Shown here one piece after another: positions 27,015 through 35,695 of a stretch of 40,759 nt of DNA. The stretch spans positions 1 through 40,759 of the forward strand of contig CAJXKF010000012.1 of NCBI GenBank assembly GCA_913055695.1, in the 5' to 3' direction. Below the pieces are notes generated by a model. It did no database searches. It saw only the letters and a program-made list of their open reading frames with translations, and was not told where the DNA came from. This DNA is from an uncultured Methylophaga sp. (lineage in GTDB: Bacteria > Pseudomonadota > Gammaproteobacteria > Nitrosococcales > Methylophagaceae). A program made the position numbers and the translations under genes. Within the stretch, counting starts at the first letter, position 1. The number at the start of each line of letters is the position of its first letter.

Positions 27015-27782
27015 TCAGGCTGCAGCTTGTTCTTCGGTTTCACGCTTGGAGGCGGGAAGAAAGTTTTTCAGAATTTCACCCAGGATTTTAGGATTCTGGC
27101 CTTCCTGAATACCGAGCACACTCTCGATAATGATGTTTTTATTCATCTGTTCTTCACTGCTGCGCAGCGACAGCTTGTCAGCAATCGGCAAAGCAAACAT
27201 ATTGGCGAGCATGGCACCATACAGCGTAGTCAACAGGGCTACTGCCATCGCTGGACCAATCGATTTGGGATCAGACATATTGCTCAGCATCTGTACCAGA
27301 CCGACCAGCGTACCGATCATGCCCATCGCAGGTGCTGCGTCACCCATTGCTTTAAAAATCTGCTGGCCGACGCTGTGACGATTGAGGGTTTCATTCATTT
27401 CCGTAAGCAGCGCTTTTTTGACCACGGCGGGTTCATGACCATCTACCAGCATCATGATGCCCTTGGAAAGCACCGGATTACTGATTTCCTGCCGTTCCAG
27501 TGCCAGCAGGCCCTCTTTGCGGGCAATCCCGGCAAGTTCGACCACGTTATCGATGATGGCTTCTGGTGATTCGGATTTATGCAGGAAAGCTTTGGTCGCA
27601 GTTTTAATCGAACCGATAAACTGTCCCAAAGTGAAACGCATCAGGACAACAGCGAAGGTCCCGCCCAGCACAATCGCCAGTGAGGGCATATTGACAAAAG
27701 TGCCAGCCGCCGCGCCCAGGGCAATGGTCGCGATAATCAGTCCCCAGGCGGTGATAAGGCCCAGCAGTGTAGCAAGATCCAC
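27015..27782 (-). CDS. pomA: Sodium-type flagellar motor stator protein PomA (MotA family)
   Basis: Four-helix stator subunit that turns ion flow into torque on FliG. The start codon is GTG 27782, preceded by GAGGAAG. The 255-residue protein matches Vibrio PomA along its length: MDLATLLGLI at the start, LVDGHEPAVV, and GDAAPAMGMIGTLVGLVQML before DPKSIGPAMAVALLTTLYGA. The end has IADKLSLR and IQEGQNPKIL. It is followed by pomB. No other flagellar or chemotaxis genes are in the window. Confidence 0.95.
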   Translation of the reverse strand: MDLATLLGLITAWGLIIATIALGAAAGTFVNMPSLAIVLGGTFAVVLMRFTLGQFIGSIKTATKAFLHKSESPEAIIDNVVELAGIARKEGLLALERQEISNPVLSKGIMMLVDGHEPAVVKKALLTEMNETLNRHSVGQQIFKAMGDAAPAMGMIGTLVGLVQMLSNMSDPKSIGPAMAVALLTTLYGAMLANMFALPIADKLSLRSSEEQMNKNIIIESVLGIQEGQNPKILGEILKNFLPASKRETEEQAAA

Positions 27783-27866
27783 TCTTTAACTTCCTCTATA
27801 GCATCCGGCAGAAACAACACAATTAAGGCGGGTATTTTACCGAATCGTTCACAAAAAATCTGCTTT

Positions 27867-30017
27867 TCACTCAGCCGGGACCGAATGCTTTTTATGCTTT
27901 TTCTGGTGGTAAACAATCGCCGCAGGCAATAGCATCAGGATCACCAGTAAAAGCAAAATGAATAATGGCCAAACCGTCGGTTTGTTCCACTCATACTGAA
28001 GACGTTCACGCAATTCTGTATCCAAACTACGGTATTTGAGCGTGTTATTGGCCATCAGATTAGCTTTCACATTGTCATTCCATGCATGGTAAAGAGTGAA
28101 CATTTTGGGGTGAAAACCCCAAACCCATGGCGCATCCTCTCTGGCAATATCGGCCATGCGTTGAATGATCTTTAGCCGTTTTTCAGTGTTGGGCATCACC
28201 CGCATAGATTCAAACAGTTTGTCGAACGCCTCATTCTTATAGTTAGCGGCATTCTCACCGCCGGTTTCGACTTTCCCGTTCGGACCATACAGCAGGAAAA
28301 GAAAGTTTTCCGGATCCGGATAATCGGCATTCCAGCCCCACTGGAAAATCTGTGCCTGACCACGACGCATTTTATCCTGGAAACGATTGTAGTCTGTGCT
28401 ACGGATCACCAGTTGCACATTGAGTTTGCGAAACTGTTTACGTAACCAGTCCAGTTGCGCTTTGCTGTCAGGGCCACTGGCCGGCACATCAAAATACAGG
28501 ACAAGAGGTTCACCGGTTTCGGCATCGCGACCTCTGGGATAACCCGCCTCAGCCAGCAGTTTTTTTGCATCTTCAAGCGGTCTTCTTACAGGCTCACCGT
28601 TTTGCCAGTCATAAACATAGGGGTTGATACCGGCTTTGCCATCGACATAACCAAAAATACCCGGCGGCACCGGACCCTGGGCCGGGATGCCACGACCATT
28701 GGCAAAAATGGATATGTACTCCTCATGGTCAATCGCAATGGAAATGGCTCTTCTCAGCTTTTTGGCTTTTTCACTGTAACCGCCCACCACCGGATCCAGC
28801 ATATTAAAGCCGATGTAAAAGGTTGAGGTGCCGACAGCCGTTTCCAGCTGGATGCCTTTCTCTCTCATCGCTTCACTGAGACCGAACTCTCCTGCTGATG
28901 AGACCTGGACAGCCTGATCAAAGCTATCTGAACTGATACCACTGACATCGTAATAACCCTGAATAAACTTACCCCAGTAAGAGGTATTTTCTTTTTCCAG
29001 AGTGAAGACAATTTTATCGATTAAAGGCAGCGGTTTGCCGGCATCATCGAGCAGGCCGGCCTCGGCATCACCGGGGTCGCCTTCAGTCGGATAGAATTCG
29101 CTGTGAAAATGCGGATTCTTGCTCAGCACCATGCGCCGGTTGGGATCATTTTCCGTCATGTAAAATGGCCCTGTGCCCACCGGATACCAGTCAATGGTGA
29201 TGTTTTTGTCAATCAGGCCCGGCTGAGCATAAAACTGATCGGCCTCCCAGGGAATTGGCGCGAAAAACGGCATGGCCAGCCAGAAACGGAGTTGTGGATA
29301 TTTACCGTAGACTTTGATCTGATAGCCGTACTCGTCAATGACTCTGACCCCTTCCAGTTCCAGACTGCGCAGGTCAACTGGCAGTCCCTGCTGGCGTAAT
29401 TCACGAAGCTTATCGGCATAGTCAGCTAGGCCGACGATATGCTCTGCCATCAGGCCCAAAATGGGCGAGTGAATTTCAGGGTGTGCCAGGCGTTTGATTT
29501 GATAAACAAAATCCGCCGCTTTCAGCTCGCGGGTATCGGTTTGTTCAAAATCAGACAGCTTTTCAATCTCTTCCAGTTGTTCACTACTCAGTTGGTGATA
29601 CAGGAAATCACCATTTTCATTACGGGCAAATGCCGGATGCGGTTGATAAAACACGCCGCTTTTGATTGGGATCGTGTAAACGCTGTAGGCGACAGCCTCA
29701 CTGTCTTCCGCTACCGGCTGATCATTTTCATCCAGGTAGGCAACCTCGGGCATAGCCGCTGCCACCAGGGGTTCGAGTTGGTACGGCCGTTTCAGGTAGT
29801 GGTATTGATAAGGCGGCTCATAAATCTGGCCGGTGATAGCGATTTCATTAGCGCTGTAGGAACGTGCCGGATCAAGATGCTTGGGACGCAGGGAAAATGA
29901 GGTGTAAAGGGTTTCAAGATCCGGATTCTGATCCGGATAGGGCGAATTGACAGCGCCGAACTCACAGGCGGAGACAACAAGCAGCGACAGGTAAACCAGC
30001 AGATATCTCAGTTTCAT
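27867..30017 (-). CDS. Family 5 ABC-type solute-binding protein with C-terminal membrane anchor
   Basis: Extracellular solute-binding protein of family 5 (peptide/nickel/oligosaccharide type). Start ATG 30017 (or GTG 30023) gives 716 residues. The N-terminus is a likely lipoprotein signal (MKLRYLLVYLSLLVVSAC, lipid-anchored C18). The body shows family 5 features: LRPKHLDPARSYSANEIAITGQIYEP at the start, STFYIGFNMLDPVVGGYSEKAKKLRRAI in the middle, then QIFQWGWNADYPDPENFLFLLYG. Unusually, the C-terminus has a hydrophobic helix (PLFILLLLVILMLLPAAIVY) and a basic tail (KKHKKH). The chain is therefore probably fixed to the inner membrane at both ends. It is longer than the usual 520-560 residues. 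No permease or ATPase gene is adjacent. Confidence 0.9.
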   Translation of the reverse strand: MKLRYLLVYLSLLVVSACEFGAVNSPYPDQNPDLETLYTSFSLRPKHLDPARSYSANEIAITGQIYEPPYQYHYLKRPYQLEPLVAAAMPEVAYLDENDQPVAEDSEAVAYSVYTIPIKSGVFYQPHPAFARNENGDFLYHQLSSEQLEEIEKLSDFEQTDTRELKAADFVYQIKRLAHPEIHSPILGLMAEHIVGLADYADKLRELRQQGLPVDLRSLELEGVRVIDEYGYQIKVYGKYPQLRFWLAMPFFAPIPWEADQFYAQPGLIDKNITIDWYPVGTGPFYMTENDPNRRMVLSKNPHFHSEFYPTEGDPGDAEAGLLDDAGKPLPLIDKIVFTLEKENTSYWGKFIQGYYDVSGISSDSFDQAVQVSSAGEFGLSEAMREKGIQLETAVGTSTFYIGFNMLDPVVGGYSEKAKKLRRAISIAIDHEEYISIFANGRGIPAQGPVPPGIFGYVDGKAGINPYVYDWQNGEPVRRPLEDAKKLLAEAGYPRGRDAETGEPLVLYFDVPASGPDSKAQLDWLRKQFRKLNVQLVIRSTDYNRFQDKMRRGQAQIFQWGWNADYPDPENFLFLLYGPNGKVETGGENAANYKNEAFDKLFESMRVMPNTEKRLKIIQRMADIAREDAPWVWGFHPKMFTLYHAWNDNVKANLMANNTLKYRSLDTELRERLQYEWNKPTVWPLFILLLLVILMLLPAAIVYHQKKHKKHSVPAE

Positions 30018-30146
30018 TCTCACAACGTCAAAATTGGAACCAGATGTGTGACCAAGATTATCACGAGATTACTGCGCGGTCGCCCTTCCCGTTGATGTTA
30101 AAATCAGGTAAGTTATCCCGCTTTATCCGCAGTTTAGGAGAGACTT

Positions 30147-30935
30147 ATGGGTTTCCTGCAAGGCAAGCGCGTGTTAATTGTGGGCGTTGCCAGCCCGCGT
30201 TCCATCGCCTCCGGCATCGCTCATGCCATGGCCAAACAAGGGGCTGAACTGGCCTTTACCTACCAAAACGACAAGCTCAAATCCCGCGTTGAAAAAATTG
30301 CTGAAGAATGTGGTGCTGACCCGGCTCTGGTCTTTCCCTGCGATGTCAGCAGCGATGAACAGATTCAGGCGGTATTCGACGATCTGAGCAAACAATGGGA
30401 TGGTCTCGATACCATCGTGCATTCTGTCGCCTTTGCCCCCCGTGAACAGCTGCAGGGCGGCTTTGTTGACAGCGTCACCCGTGAAGGTTTCTCCATGGCC
30501 AATGATATCAGTGCCTACAGCTTTGCCGCACTGGCCAAGGCCGGTAAACCGATGATGGCTGGCCGTAATGGATCCATGCTGACTTTGAGCTATCTGGGCG
30601 CCGAGCGTGCGATTGATAATTACAATGTCATGGGCGTCGCCAAAGCCGCGCTGGAAGCCACTGTCCGTTACATGGCCTACTCACTGGGTGAAGAAGGCAT
30701 TCGCGTCAATGCAGTCTCTGCCGGTCCTATCAAGACGCTGGCAGCAGCCGGTATCGGTGATTTCGGCAAAATGCTGGCTTATGGCGAGCGTAATTCGCCT
30801 TTGCGCCGCAATGTCACCATTGAAGAAGTCGGGAATGTCTCGGCATTCCTCTGCTCCGATCTGGCCTCAGGGGTCACCGGTGAAATCACTTATGTAGATG
30901 CCGGCTACAACATCGTCGGTATCGGCGATAAGTAG
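30147..30935 (+). CDS. fabI: Enoyl-[acyl-carrier-protein] reductase (NADH)
   Basis: Reduces trans-2-enoyl-ACP in the last step of each fatty-acid elongation cycle; the target of triclosan and isoniazid-type inhibitors. The 262-residue short-chain dehydrogenase-like protein has the variant nucleotide-binding motif [13 protein letters not shown] (13-25). The FabI active site is [20 protein letters not shown], with Y149, Y159 and K166 as equivalents of E. coli Y146, Y156 and K163. The [12 protein letters not shown] substrate-loop segment is also present. The start is ATG 30147 with TTAGGAGAG upstream. Confidence 0.98.
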   Translation: MGFLQGKRVLIVGVASPRSIASGIAHAMAKQGAELAFTYQNDKLKSRVEKIAEECGADPALVFPCDVSSDEQIQAVFDDLSKQWDGLDTIVHSVAFAPREQLQGGFVDSVTREGFSMANDISAYSFAALAKAGKPMMAGRNGSMLTLSYLGAERAIDNYNVMGVAKAALEATVRYMAYSLGEEGIRVNAVSAGPIKTLAAAGIGDFGKMLAYGERNSPLRRNVTIEEVGNVSAFLCSDLASGVTGEITYVDAGYNIVGIGDK

Positions 30936-30962
30936 CACGCCAGCAATCTGCTAATATTCATA

Positions 30963-30993
30963 ACAGGGCATTTAATATGCCCTGTTTTGTTTT
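30963..30993 (+). terminator. Rho-independent terminator after fabI
   Basis: A 9-bp perfect stem ACAGGGCAT/ATGCCCTGT with a 5-base loop is followed by TTTGTTTT. It lies 28 bases after the fabI stop and separates fabI from the symporter gene. Confidence 0.85.
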
Positions 30994-31010
30994 CAGCACG
31001 GGGAAAATAA

Positions 31011-32213
31011 ATGTCGCATACACACGCCATGGCCCTGTTGGCCTGCATTATCACCGGTGCTGTTGCCGGTGTGTTATACGGCTGGTATGCCGGCGAAGCA
31101 GCTATGACAGTGGGCTGGCTGGGCAGCCTGTTTCTCAATGCGCTGAAGATGACCATTATTCCGCTGATTATTGCGTCTGTGGTCAGTGGTATCGGTAGCC
31201 TCGGCGATATCAGACAGCTGGGTAAGCTGGGTGGCTTCACCATGGTCTATTACCTGTCGACCACGGCGATTGCTGTATTCATTGGCCTGCTCGTCGTAAA
31301 CTGGATTCAACCCGGTACCGGCATTCAACTGACTCAGACTGAAGTCCCGGCTCATATCCTGTCGAAACAGGACACTGGTATCAGCGATATCGTTTTGTCA
31401 CTGGTTTCCCCCAACCTGATTGCTGCAGCCAGCCAGACAGAACTGCTGCCACTTATCGTGTTTGCCATCCTCTTCGCCATGGCGCTGTCCACGGTCGGTG
31501 ACAAATCCAGACCCGTATTTGCTGTATTTGACGGTATCAACGAAGCCATGATGAAACTGGTTATCTGGATCATGCACTTCGCTCCTGTCGGCATTTTTGC
31601 GCTTATCGCCGCCCGGCTGGGAAGCACCGGCGGTGGCGAACAGTTTATGGCCGAAATCACCGCTGTGGGTCTGCATGTGATCACGGTACTGACCGGTTTA
31701 CTGGTCCATGCCGTGGTCTTGCTGCTTATCCTGTTTTTTGTGGCAGGACGCGGCCTGGACTATCTGCTGGGCATGGCCCGTGCTCTGGTGACGGCTTTCG
31801 GTACAGCGAGTTCTTCTGCCACCTTACCACTGACCATGGAATGCGCTCGTGAACAGCAGGTCGATCCCAAAGCGGTCAAGTTTGTGCTGCCGCTTGGTGC
31901 CACCATCAATATGGATGGTACCGCTTTATATGAGGCAGCGGCGGTGATGTTTATCGCGCAGGCCTACGGCATTGAGCTTAGTCTGATGCAACAGGGTATT
32001 GTATTTATTACCGCCACGCTGGCCGCCATTGGCGCTGCCGGCATTCCTGAGGCCGGTCTGGTGACCATGGTGCTTGTATTGACTGCCGTGGGGCTGCCAC
32101 TGGAAGGGATCGGGCTGCTACTGGCGGTAGACTGGTTCCTGGACCGTTTCCGTACTACCGTGAATGTCTGGGGCGACAGCGTGGGTGCTGCCGTTATTAG
32201 CAAGCTGACATAA
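31011..32213 (+). CDS. Dicarboxylate/amino acid:cation symporter (DAACS family)
   Basis: Inner-membrane symporter of the glutamate/aspartate/C4-dicarboxylate family (GltP/GltPh/DctA relatives), coupled to Na+ or H+. The 400-residue protein has eight expected TM helices and two re-entrant hairpins. The serine-rich HP1 motif is GTASSSATLPLTMECA. TM7 has the NMDGT cation-binding motif (GATINMDGTALYEAAAVMFIAQ), and HP2 contains AAIGAAGIPEAGLVTM. The GIPEAG segment differs from the GIPGGG-type of many aspartate transporters, so I do not assign a substrate. Confidence 0.92.
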   Translation: MSHTHAMALLACIITGAVAGVLYGWYAGEAAMTVGWLGSLFLNALKMTIIPLIIASVVSGIGSLGDIRQLGKLGGFTMVYYLSTTAIAVFIGLLVVNWIQPGTGIQLTQTEVPAHILSKQDTGISDIVLSLVSPNLIAAASQTELLPLIVFAILFAMALSTVGDKSRPVFAVFDGINEAMMKLVIWIMHFAPVGIFALIAARLGSTGGGEQFMAEITAVGLHVITVLTGLLVHAVVLLLILFFVAGRGLDYLLGMARALVTAFGTASSSATLPLTMECAREQQVDPKAVKFVLPLGATINMDGTALYEAAAVMFIAQAYGIELSLMQQGIVFITATLAAIGAAGIPEAGLVTMVLVLTAVGLPLEGIGLLLAVDWFLDRFRTTVNVWGDSVGAAVISKLT

Positions 32214-32238
32214 AAAAAGCGCCCGAAGGCGCTTTTTC
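32213..32238. terminator. Bidirectional rho-independent terminator
   Basis: The GC-rich stem GCGCC-CGAA-GGCGC (32219-32232) is flanked by an A-tract and a T-tract. It overlaps the end of the symporter gene (plus) and also serves the convergent ppiD gene (minus). The CGAA tetraloop is of the stable GNRA/UNCG-like size. Confidence 0.88.
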
Positions 32239-32257
32239 ATGAACTGACAGAGCAGGT

Positions 32258-34141
32258 CTAGCGCAGGCTTTTATCGACGATCTCGATATCCGCTTCTGCC
32301 CGCAGACTGGCAATAAAGGCCTGCAGTTCTGCGTTAGCCAGCATTTGCTGCAGCTGTTCTTGAATCGACTGTTTCTCTTCAGCCTCAACTTCAGTTGCCT
32401 GACCATTTTCCACAGCAGTCAGTTTAATCACGACATAGTTGCCGTTATCCGCAGTAAAACCGGTATATTGCGCCTGCACATCCGGCTTCTGCATTTCAAA
32501 GGCGCGCTGCAGGATCTGATTACTGACTTCCTCACTATCACGGCCATAGAAAGCGGCAGACTGCCAGTTTTCCAGCAGATTCTCGGCATCCCCACCGGAT
32601 TTGAGCTCAGCCACAATCGCTTCGCCCTTTTCGCGGGCGAACTGGCTGGCTTTATCGAACAGCAACTGCTGTTTGATTGCCGGTTCCACTGACTCGAATG
32701 GCAGCACACTCTCAGGAATGTGTTTATTTTTATGGATCACGACCAGGTGAGTATCTGACAACTCAATCACTGAACTGTTGAGTTCGTTCTGTAGGACATC
32801 CTCGCTGAACGCGGCTTCTATCACTTTGGACTCGCTGCTGATACCAGCTTCAGTACCGCCGCGGGTAAACAGCTCTGTAGTCTGAATTTCAAGCCCCAGC
32901 GCCTCGGCAGCGACATCCAGACTATCCGGATTTTCGAAGCTCAGATTAGCCAGTTGCTCGGCTTTGTCATAAAACTGTGATTCAGCCTGTTGCCGGCGAT
33001 AGCGCGCTTCGACTTCATCCCGCACTTCAGCAAAATCCTGCTTCTCGGGTGACTCAATGCCAGTCAGTTTAATCAGGTGATAACCGAACTCGGTTTGAAC
33101 CGGTTCGCTGATATCGCCGACATTGTCCAGTGCAAAAGCGGCTTCTTCAAAAGCAGGCTCCATCACATCACGACCAAAGTAGCCAAGGTCTCCACCCTGG
33201 GCTGCCGAGCCGGTGTCTTCAGATTCAGCTTTGGCCACGGCTTCGAAAGCTTCACCTTGCTCGATTCTTTTTGCAATGGCCTCGATTCTGGCCAGCGCTT
33301 CGGCATCATCACCTTCAATCAGAATATGACTGACGCGGCGTTGTTCAGGACCGACAAACTGGGATTCATTATCGGCATAGAATTGCTTCAGTGCCTCATC
33401 ACTGACGGTGATTGAGTCAGCAATGCTGTCGATATCAAGTTCCAGATAATTGAGCTTGATTTGTTCAGGCGCAGTGTAAGCATTTTTATTGTTGTCGTAA
33501 TAATCGCGAACCGCTTCGTCTTCAATGCTGACTTTATCCATGTAAGCCTGCAGCGGCACCACACCGTAGGCAATTTCCCGCTGCTGCTTTTCCAGCTCCA
33601 AAACCCGGTTGAGCTGGGCCTCTGTGACGATGGCTGAGCGCTGGATATTCTGCGTGAGTTCCTGTGCCAGCAAATCATTGCGAAGCTGAGCTTCATAGCT
33701 TGATGGTGTATAACCGACACGTGCCAGCACCATCGCATAGTATTCGGGATCAAACTGACCGTCACGCTGGAATGCCGGGGTGGAACGAATCATTTCAGAA
33801 ACTGAGGCGTCGTTGATGGTCTGGCCCAGTTTAAGATTGGCCTCACGCAGCAGTTGTTGCTCAATCAGCCCATCAAGAATATTACGCTTGACCGCAGCAC
33901 CTTCAAACATGGCCGGGTCGAACTGTTCGCCCAGCACGTTACGCATCTGGTCACGGTATTGCTGCAGGGACTGCTGCAGTTGTGTCTGGTTAATTTCATG
34001 GCCGTTCACCTCAGCGACAACCACATCGGATGCACCGGTCATATAGGAGTTAACCCCCCACAGCGCAAACGGAATACTAATCAGACCGACGATGAACCAG
34101 GCAATCCATCCCTGGGCGCGATCACGTATGAAATGCAACAT
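32258..34141 (-). CDS. ppiD: Periplasmic folding chaperone PpiD (SurA N-terminal / parvulin domains)
   Basis: Inner-membrane-anchored chaperone at the SecYEG exit, assisting folding of outer-membrane and periplasmic proteins. The 627-residue protein has a short cytoplasmic start (MLHFIRDRAQG), one TM helix (about 12-31, WIAWFIVGLISIPFALWGV), and a SurA-like chaperone domain (QLQQSLQQYRDQMRNVLGEQF onwards). A central parvulin domain (about 265-355) includes RRVSHILIEGDDAEA, AAQGGDLGYFGRDVMEPAFEEAAF and TEFGYHLIKL. The position downstream of hupB is the conserved one. Confidence 0.95.
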   Translation of the reverse strand: MLHFIRDRAQGWIAWFIVGLISIPFALWGVNSYMTGASDVVVAEVNGHEINQTQLQQSLQQYRDQMRNVLGEQFDPAMFEGAAVKRNILDGLIEQQLLREANLKLGQTINDASVSEMIRSTPAFQRDGQFDPEYYAMVLARVGYTPSSYEAQLRNDLLAQELTQNIQRSAIVTEAQLNRVLELEKQQREIAYGVVPLQAYMDKVSIEDEAVRDYYDNNKNAYTAPEQIKLNYLELDIDSIADSITVSDEALKQFYADNESQFVGPEQRRVSHILIEGDDAEALARIEAIAKRIEQGEAFEAVAKAESEDTGSAAQGGDLGYFGRDVMEPAFEEAAFALDNVGDISEPVQTEFGYHLIKLTGIESPEKQDFAEVRDEVEARYRRQQAESQFYDKAEQLANLSFENPDSLDVAAEALGLEIQTTELFTRGGTEAGISSESKVIEAAFSEDVLQNELNSSVIELSDTHLVVIHKNKHIPESVLPFESVEPAIKQQLLFDKASQFAREKGEAIVAELKSGGDAENLLENWQSAAFYGRDSEEVSNQILQRAFEMQKPDVQAQYTGFTADNGNYVVIKLTAVENGQATEVEAEEKQSIQEQLQQMLANAELQAFIASLRAEADIEIVDKSLR

Positions 34142-34196
34142 GGAAGAAAACCTTCATTTCTACAGTTATTAAAACGGATAGTCTAAACCATCAGGC

Positions 34197-34228
34197 AAAA
34201 AAAAAGGCGCATAAAATGCGCCCTTTTT
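34197..34228 (-). terminator. Rho-independent terminator of the tRNA-Val/tRNA-Asp transcript
   Basis: The 7-bp stem GGCGCAT/ATGCGCC with loop AAA (34206-34222) is followed on the minus strand by nine T residues. It lies 7 bases past the tRNA-Asp 3' end. It also has a T-tract on the plus strand, but there is no plus-strand gene to end here. Confidence 0.88.
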
Positions 34229-34234
34229 CGTACT

Positions 34235-34311
34235 TGGCGGAGCGGACGGGACTCGAACCCGCGACCCCCGGCGTGACAGGCCGGTATTCTAACCAGCTGA
34301 ACTACCGCTCC
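34235..34311 (-). tRNA. tRNA-Asp (GTC)
   Basis: A 77-base cloverleaf on the minus strand. The acceptor stem is GGAGCGG/CCGCTCC with discriminator G and encoded CCA. The D-arm contains AGTTCAGCTGGTT, the anticodon loop CCTGTCACG gives anticodon GTC, and the T-loop is GGTTCGAGTCC. It lies just downstream of tRNA-Val on the same transcript. Confidence 0.98.
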
Positions 34312-34320
34312 AAGAATTCC

Positions 34321-34396
34321 TGGTGGGTGCTGAGGGGATCGAACCCCCGACCCTCGCCTTGTAAGGGCGATGCTCTCCCAGCTGAGCTAAGCACCC
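34321..34396 (-). tRNA. tRNA-Val (TAC)
   Basis: A 76-base cloverleaf on the minus strand with acceptor stem GGGTGCT/AGCACCC and encoded ACCA. The anticodon loop CCTTACAAG gives TAC and the T-loop is GGTTCGATCCC. It begins only 12 bases after the hupB stop, so it is probably part of a hupB-tRNA-Val-tRNA-Asp transcript. Confidence 0.98.
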
Positions 34397-34408
34397 CAAG
34401 AAAAAAGA

Positions 34409-34681
34409 CTAGTTTACAGCATCTTTGAGTGCTTTACCAGCTTTGAAAGCAGGAATTTTAGCCGCAGCAATTTTGATTTCTTCGCCTGTGCGTGGGTTGC
34501 GGCCGGTACGTGCAGCGCGCTCACGAACTGAGAAAGTACCGAAGCCAACCAGTGTGACCTGATCGCCTTTGCTCAGTGCTTTAGTGACAGCTGATGTCAT
34601 GCCATCAACAGCTTGGGCGGCTTTTGCTTTAGAGATGTCTGCAGCTGCAGCAACTGCATCGATGAGTTCAGATTTATTCAC
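34409..34681 (-). CDS. hupB: DNA-binding protein HU-beta
   Basis: Small histone-like protein that bends and compacts DNA. The 90-residue chain shows the complete HU fold: [21 protein letters not shown] at the start, the strand [20 protein letters not shown], and the DNA-binding arm with [14 protein letters not shown]. The C-terminal helix has [13 protein letters not shown]. The start codon is GTG 34681, preceded by GAGGAA. It lies upstream of ppiD as in other gammaproteobacteria, with two tRNA genes inserted between. Confidence 0.97.
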   Translation of the reverse strand: MNKSELIDAVAAAADISKAKAAQAVDGMTSAVTKALSKGDQVTLVGFGTFSVRERAARTGRNPRTGEEIKIAAAKIPAFKAGKALKDAVN

Positions 34682-34768
34682 AGCTTAATTCCTCATATCG
34701 TTATTAATCGTTATGTCGTTCAAATGCCGGATTCACTGTTACCTGGCTCAGCGATACCGGACTGTGAG

Positions 34769-34798
34769 TATCTAACTACAGCAAAATTGACGTGTCAA
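34769..34798 (-). promoter_or_regulatory. Predicted sigma70 promoter of hupB
   Basis: On the minus strand a perfect TTGACA (34798-34793) and TAGATA (34774-34769) are 18 bases apart. They lie about 90 bases upstream of the hupB GTG. The -35 is strong and the -10 poor. No other good promoter is seen between rsmA and hupB. Confidence 0.5.
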
Positions 34799-34891
34799 GA
34801 CAGCGAATCCCTGTTTTAGGCAAGATTTTATCAGGGCTGAGCAAGGATTGAAGGCTGACGGTTGACAATCTGATTCAAGCCATGAATATTG

Positions 34892-35695
34892 TCAGGTTGC
34901 CTGTTTCTGCAACAGGCATCGTGTCAGATCGACATATTGCTCCACTGTGACTGTCTCCGGACGCTGTTCCGGCGCGATACCCACCTGTTCAAGATCAGCT
35001 AAAGATAGGAGTTTTTTCAAGGTGTTAGCGATCGTTTTTCGGCGCTGACTGAAGGCCGCCGTGACGATTTGATTGAGCTTGACGATATCCACCTCGCCCC
35101 CTTTCTTATGTGATAAAGGCTGCAAATAGATAATCGCAGATTCCACTTTAGGTGGTGGATCAAAGGCCTCGGGCGGCACGATGAACATTTGTTCTACATA
35201 ACACTGATGCTGCAACATTATGCTCAATCGACCATACTGCTTGGTGCCAGGTGCCGCGCATATGCGCTCGACAACCTCACGCTGCAGCATAAAACACATA
35301 TCCGCAATACACTCGGATTGGTCGACCAGGTGGAATAATAATGGCGTTGTAATATTGTATGGCAGATTGCCGATGACTCTGAGTTTTTCGTCGTGTTGCT
35401 GTAATTGCCTGTAATCGAATTTGAGGGCATCGGCTTCGTGGACAGTCAGATGACCGAAGCTGGCCAGTTTCTTCTGTAGCAGCGGTACCAGATCTCTGTC
35501 CAGCTCAATCACATCCAGCTGATCACAACGACTTAACAGTGGCGCTGTCAATGCCCCGCGACCAGGGCCAATCTCCACCAGGTGCTGACCTTTGTCAGGG
35601 CTGATGAGCTCAATAATCGCTTCAATGATGGCTTCATCATGAAGAAAGTTCTGGCCGAAGCGTTTGCGTGCCCGCGGGTAGTGGGATTCACTCAT
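34892..35695 (-). CDS. rsmA: 16S rRNA (adenine1518-N6/adenine1519-N6)-dimethyltransferase
   Basis: Dimethylates the two adjacent adenines near the 3' end of 16S rRNA, a late step in 30S assembly (KsgA). The start is ATG 35695, giving 267 residues; a longer in-frame extension to 35815 lies inside pdxA and is not real. Motifs: RKRFGQNFLHD (10-20), SAM-binding EIGPGRGALT (41-50), ELDRDL, and the catalytic NLPYNITTPLL (110-120). The ATG overlaps the pdxA stop by 8 bases (ATGAGTGA). Confidence 0.97.
   Translation of the reverse strand: MSESHYPRARKRFGQNFLHDEAIIEAIIELISPDKGQHLVEIGPGRGALTAPLLSRCDQLDVIELDRDLVPLLQKKLASFGHLTVHEADALKFDYRQLQQHDEKLRVIGNLPYNITTPLLFHLVDQSECIADMCFMLQREVVERICAAPGTKQYGRLSIMLQHQCYVEQMFIVPPEAFDPPPKVESAIIYLQPLSHKKGGEVDIVKLNQIVTAAFSQRRKTIANTLKKLLSLADLEQVGIAPEQRPETVTVEQYVDLTRCLLQKQAT

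Noticed and set aside
27783-27866. Possible sigma28-type flagellar promoter before pomA
   Set aside because: TAAA-like and GCCG-like elements occur but the spacing is far from the expected 15 bases; not supportable.
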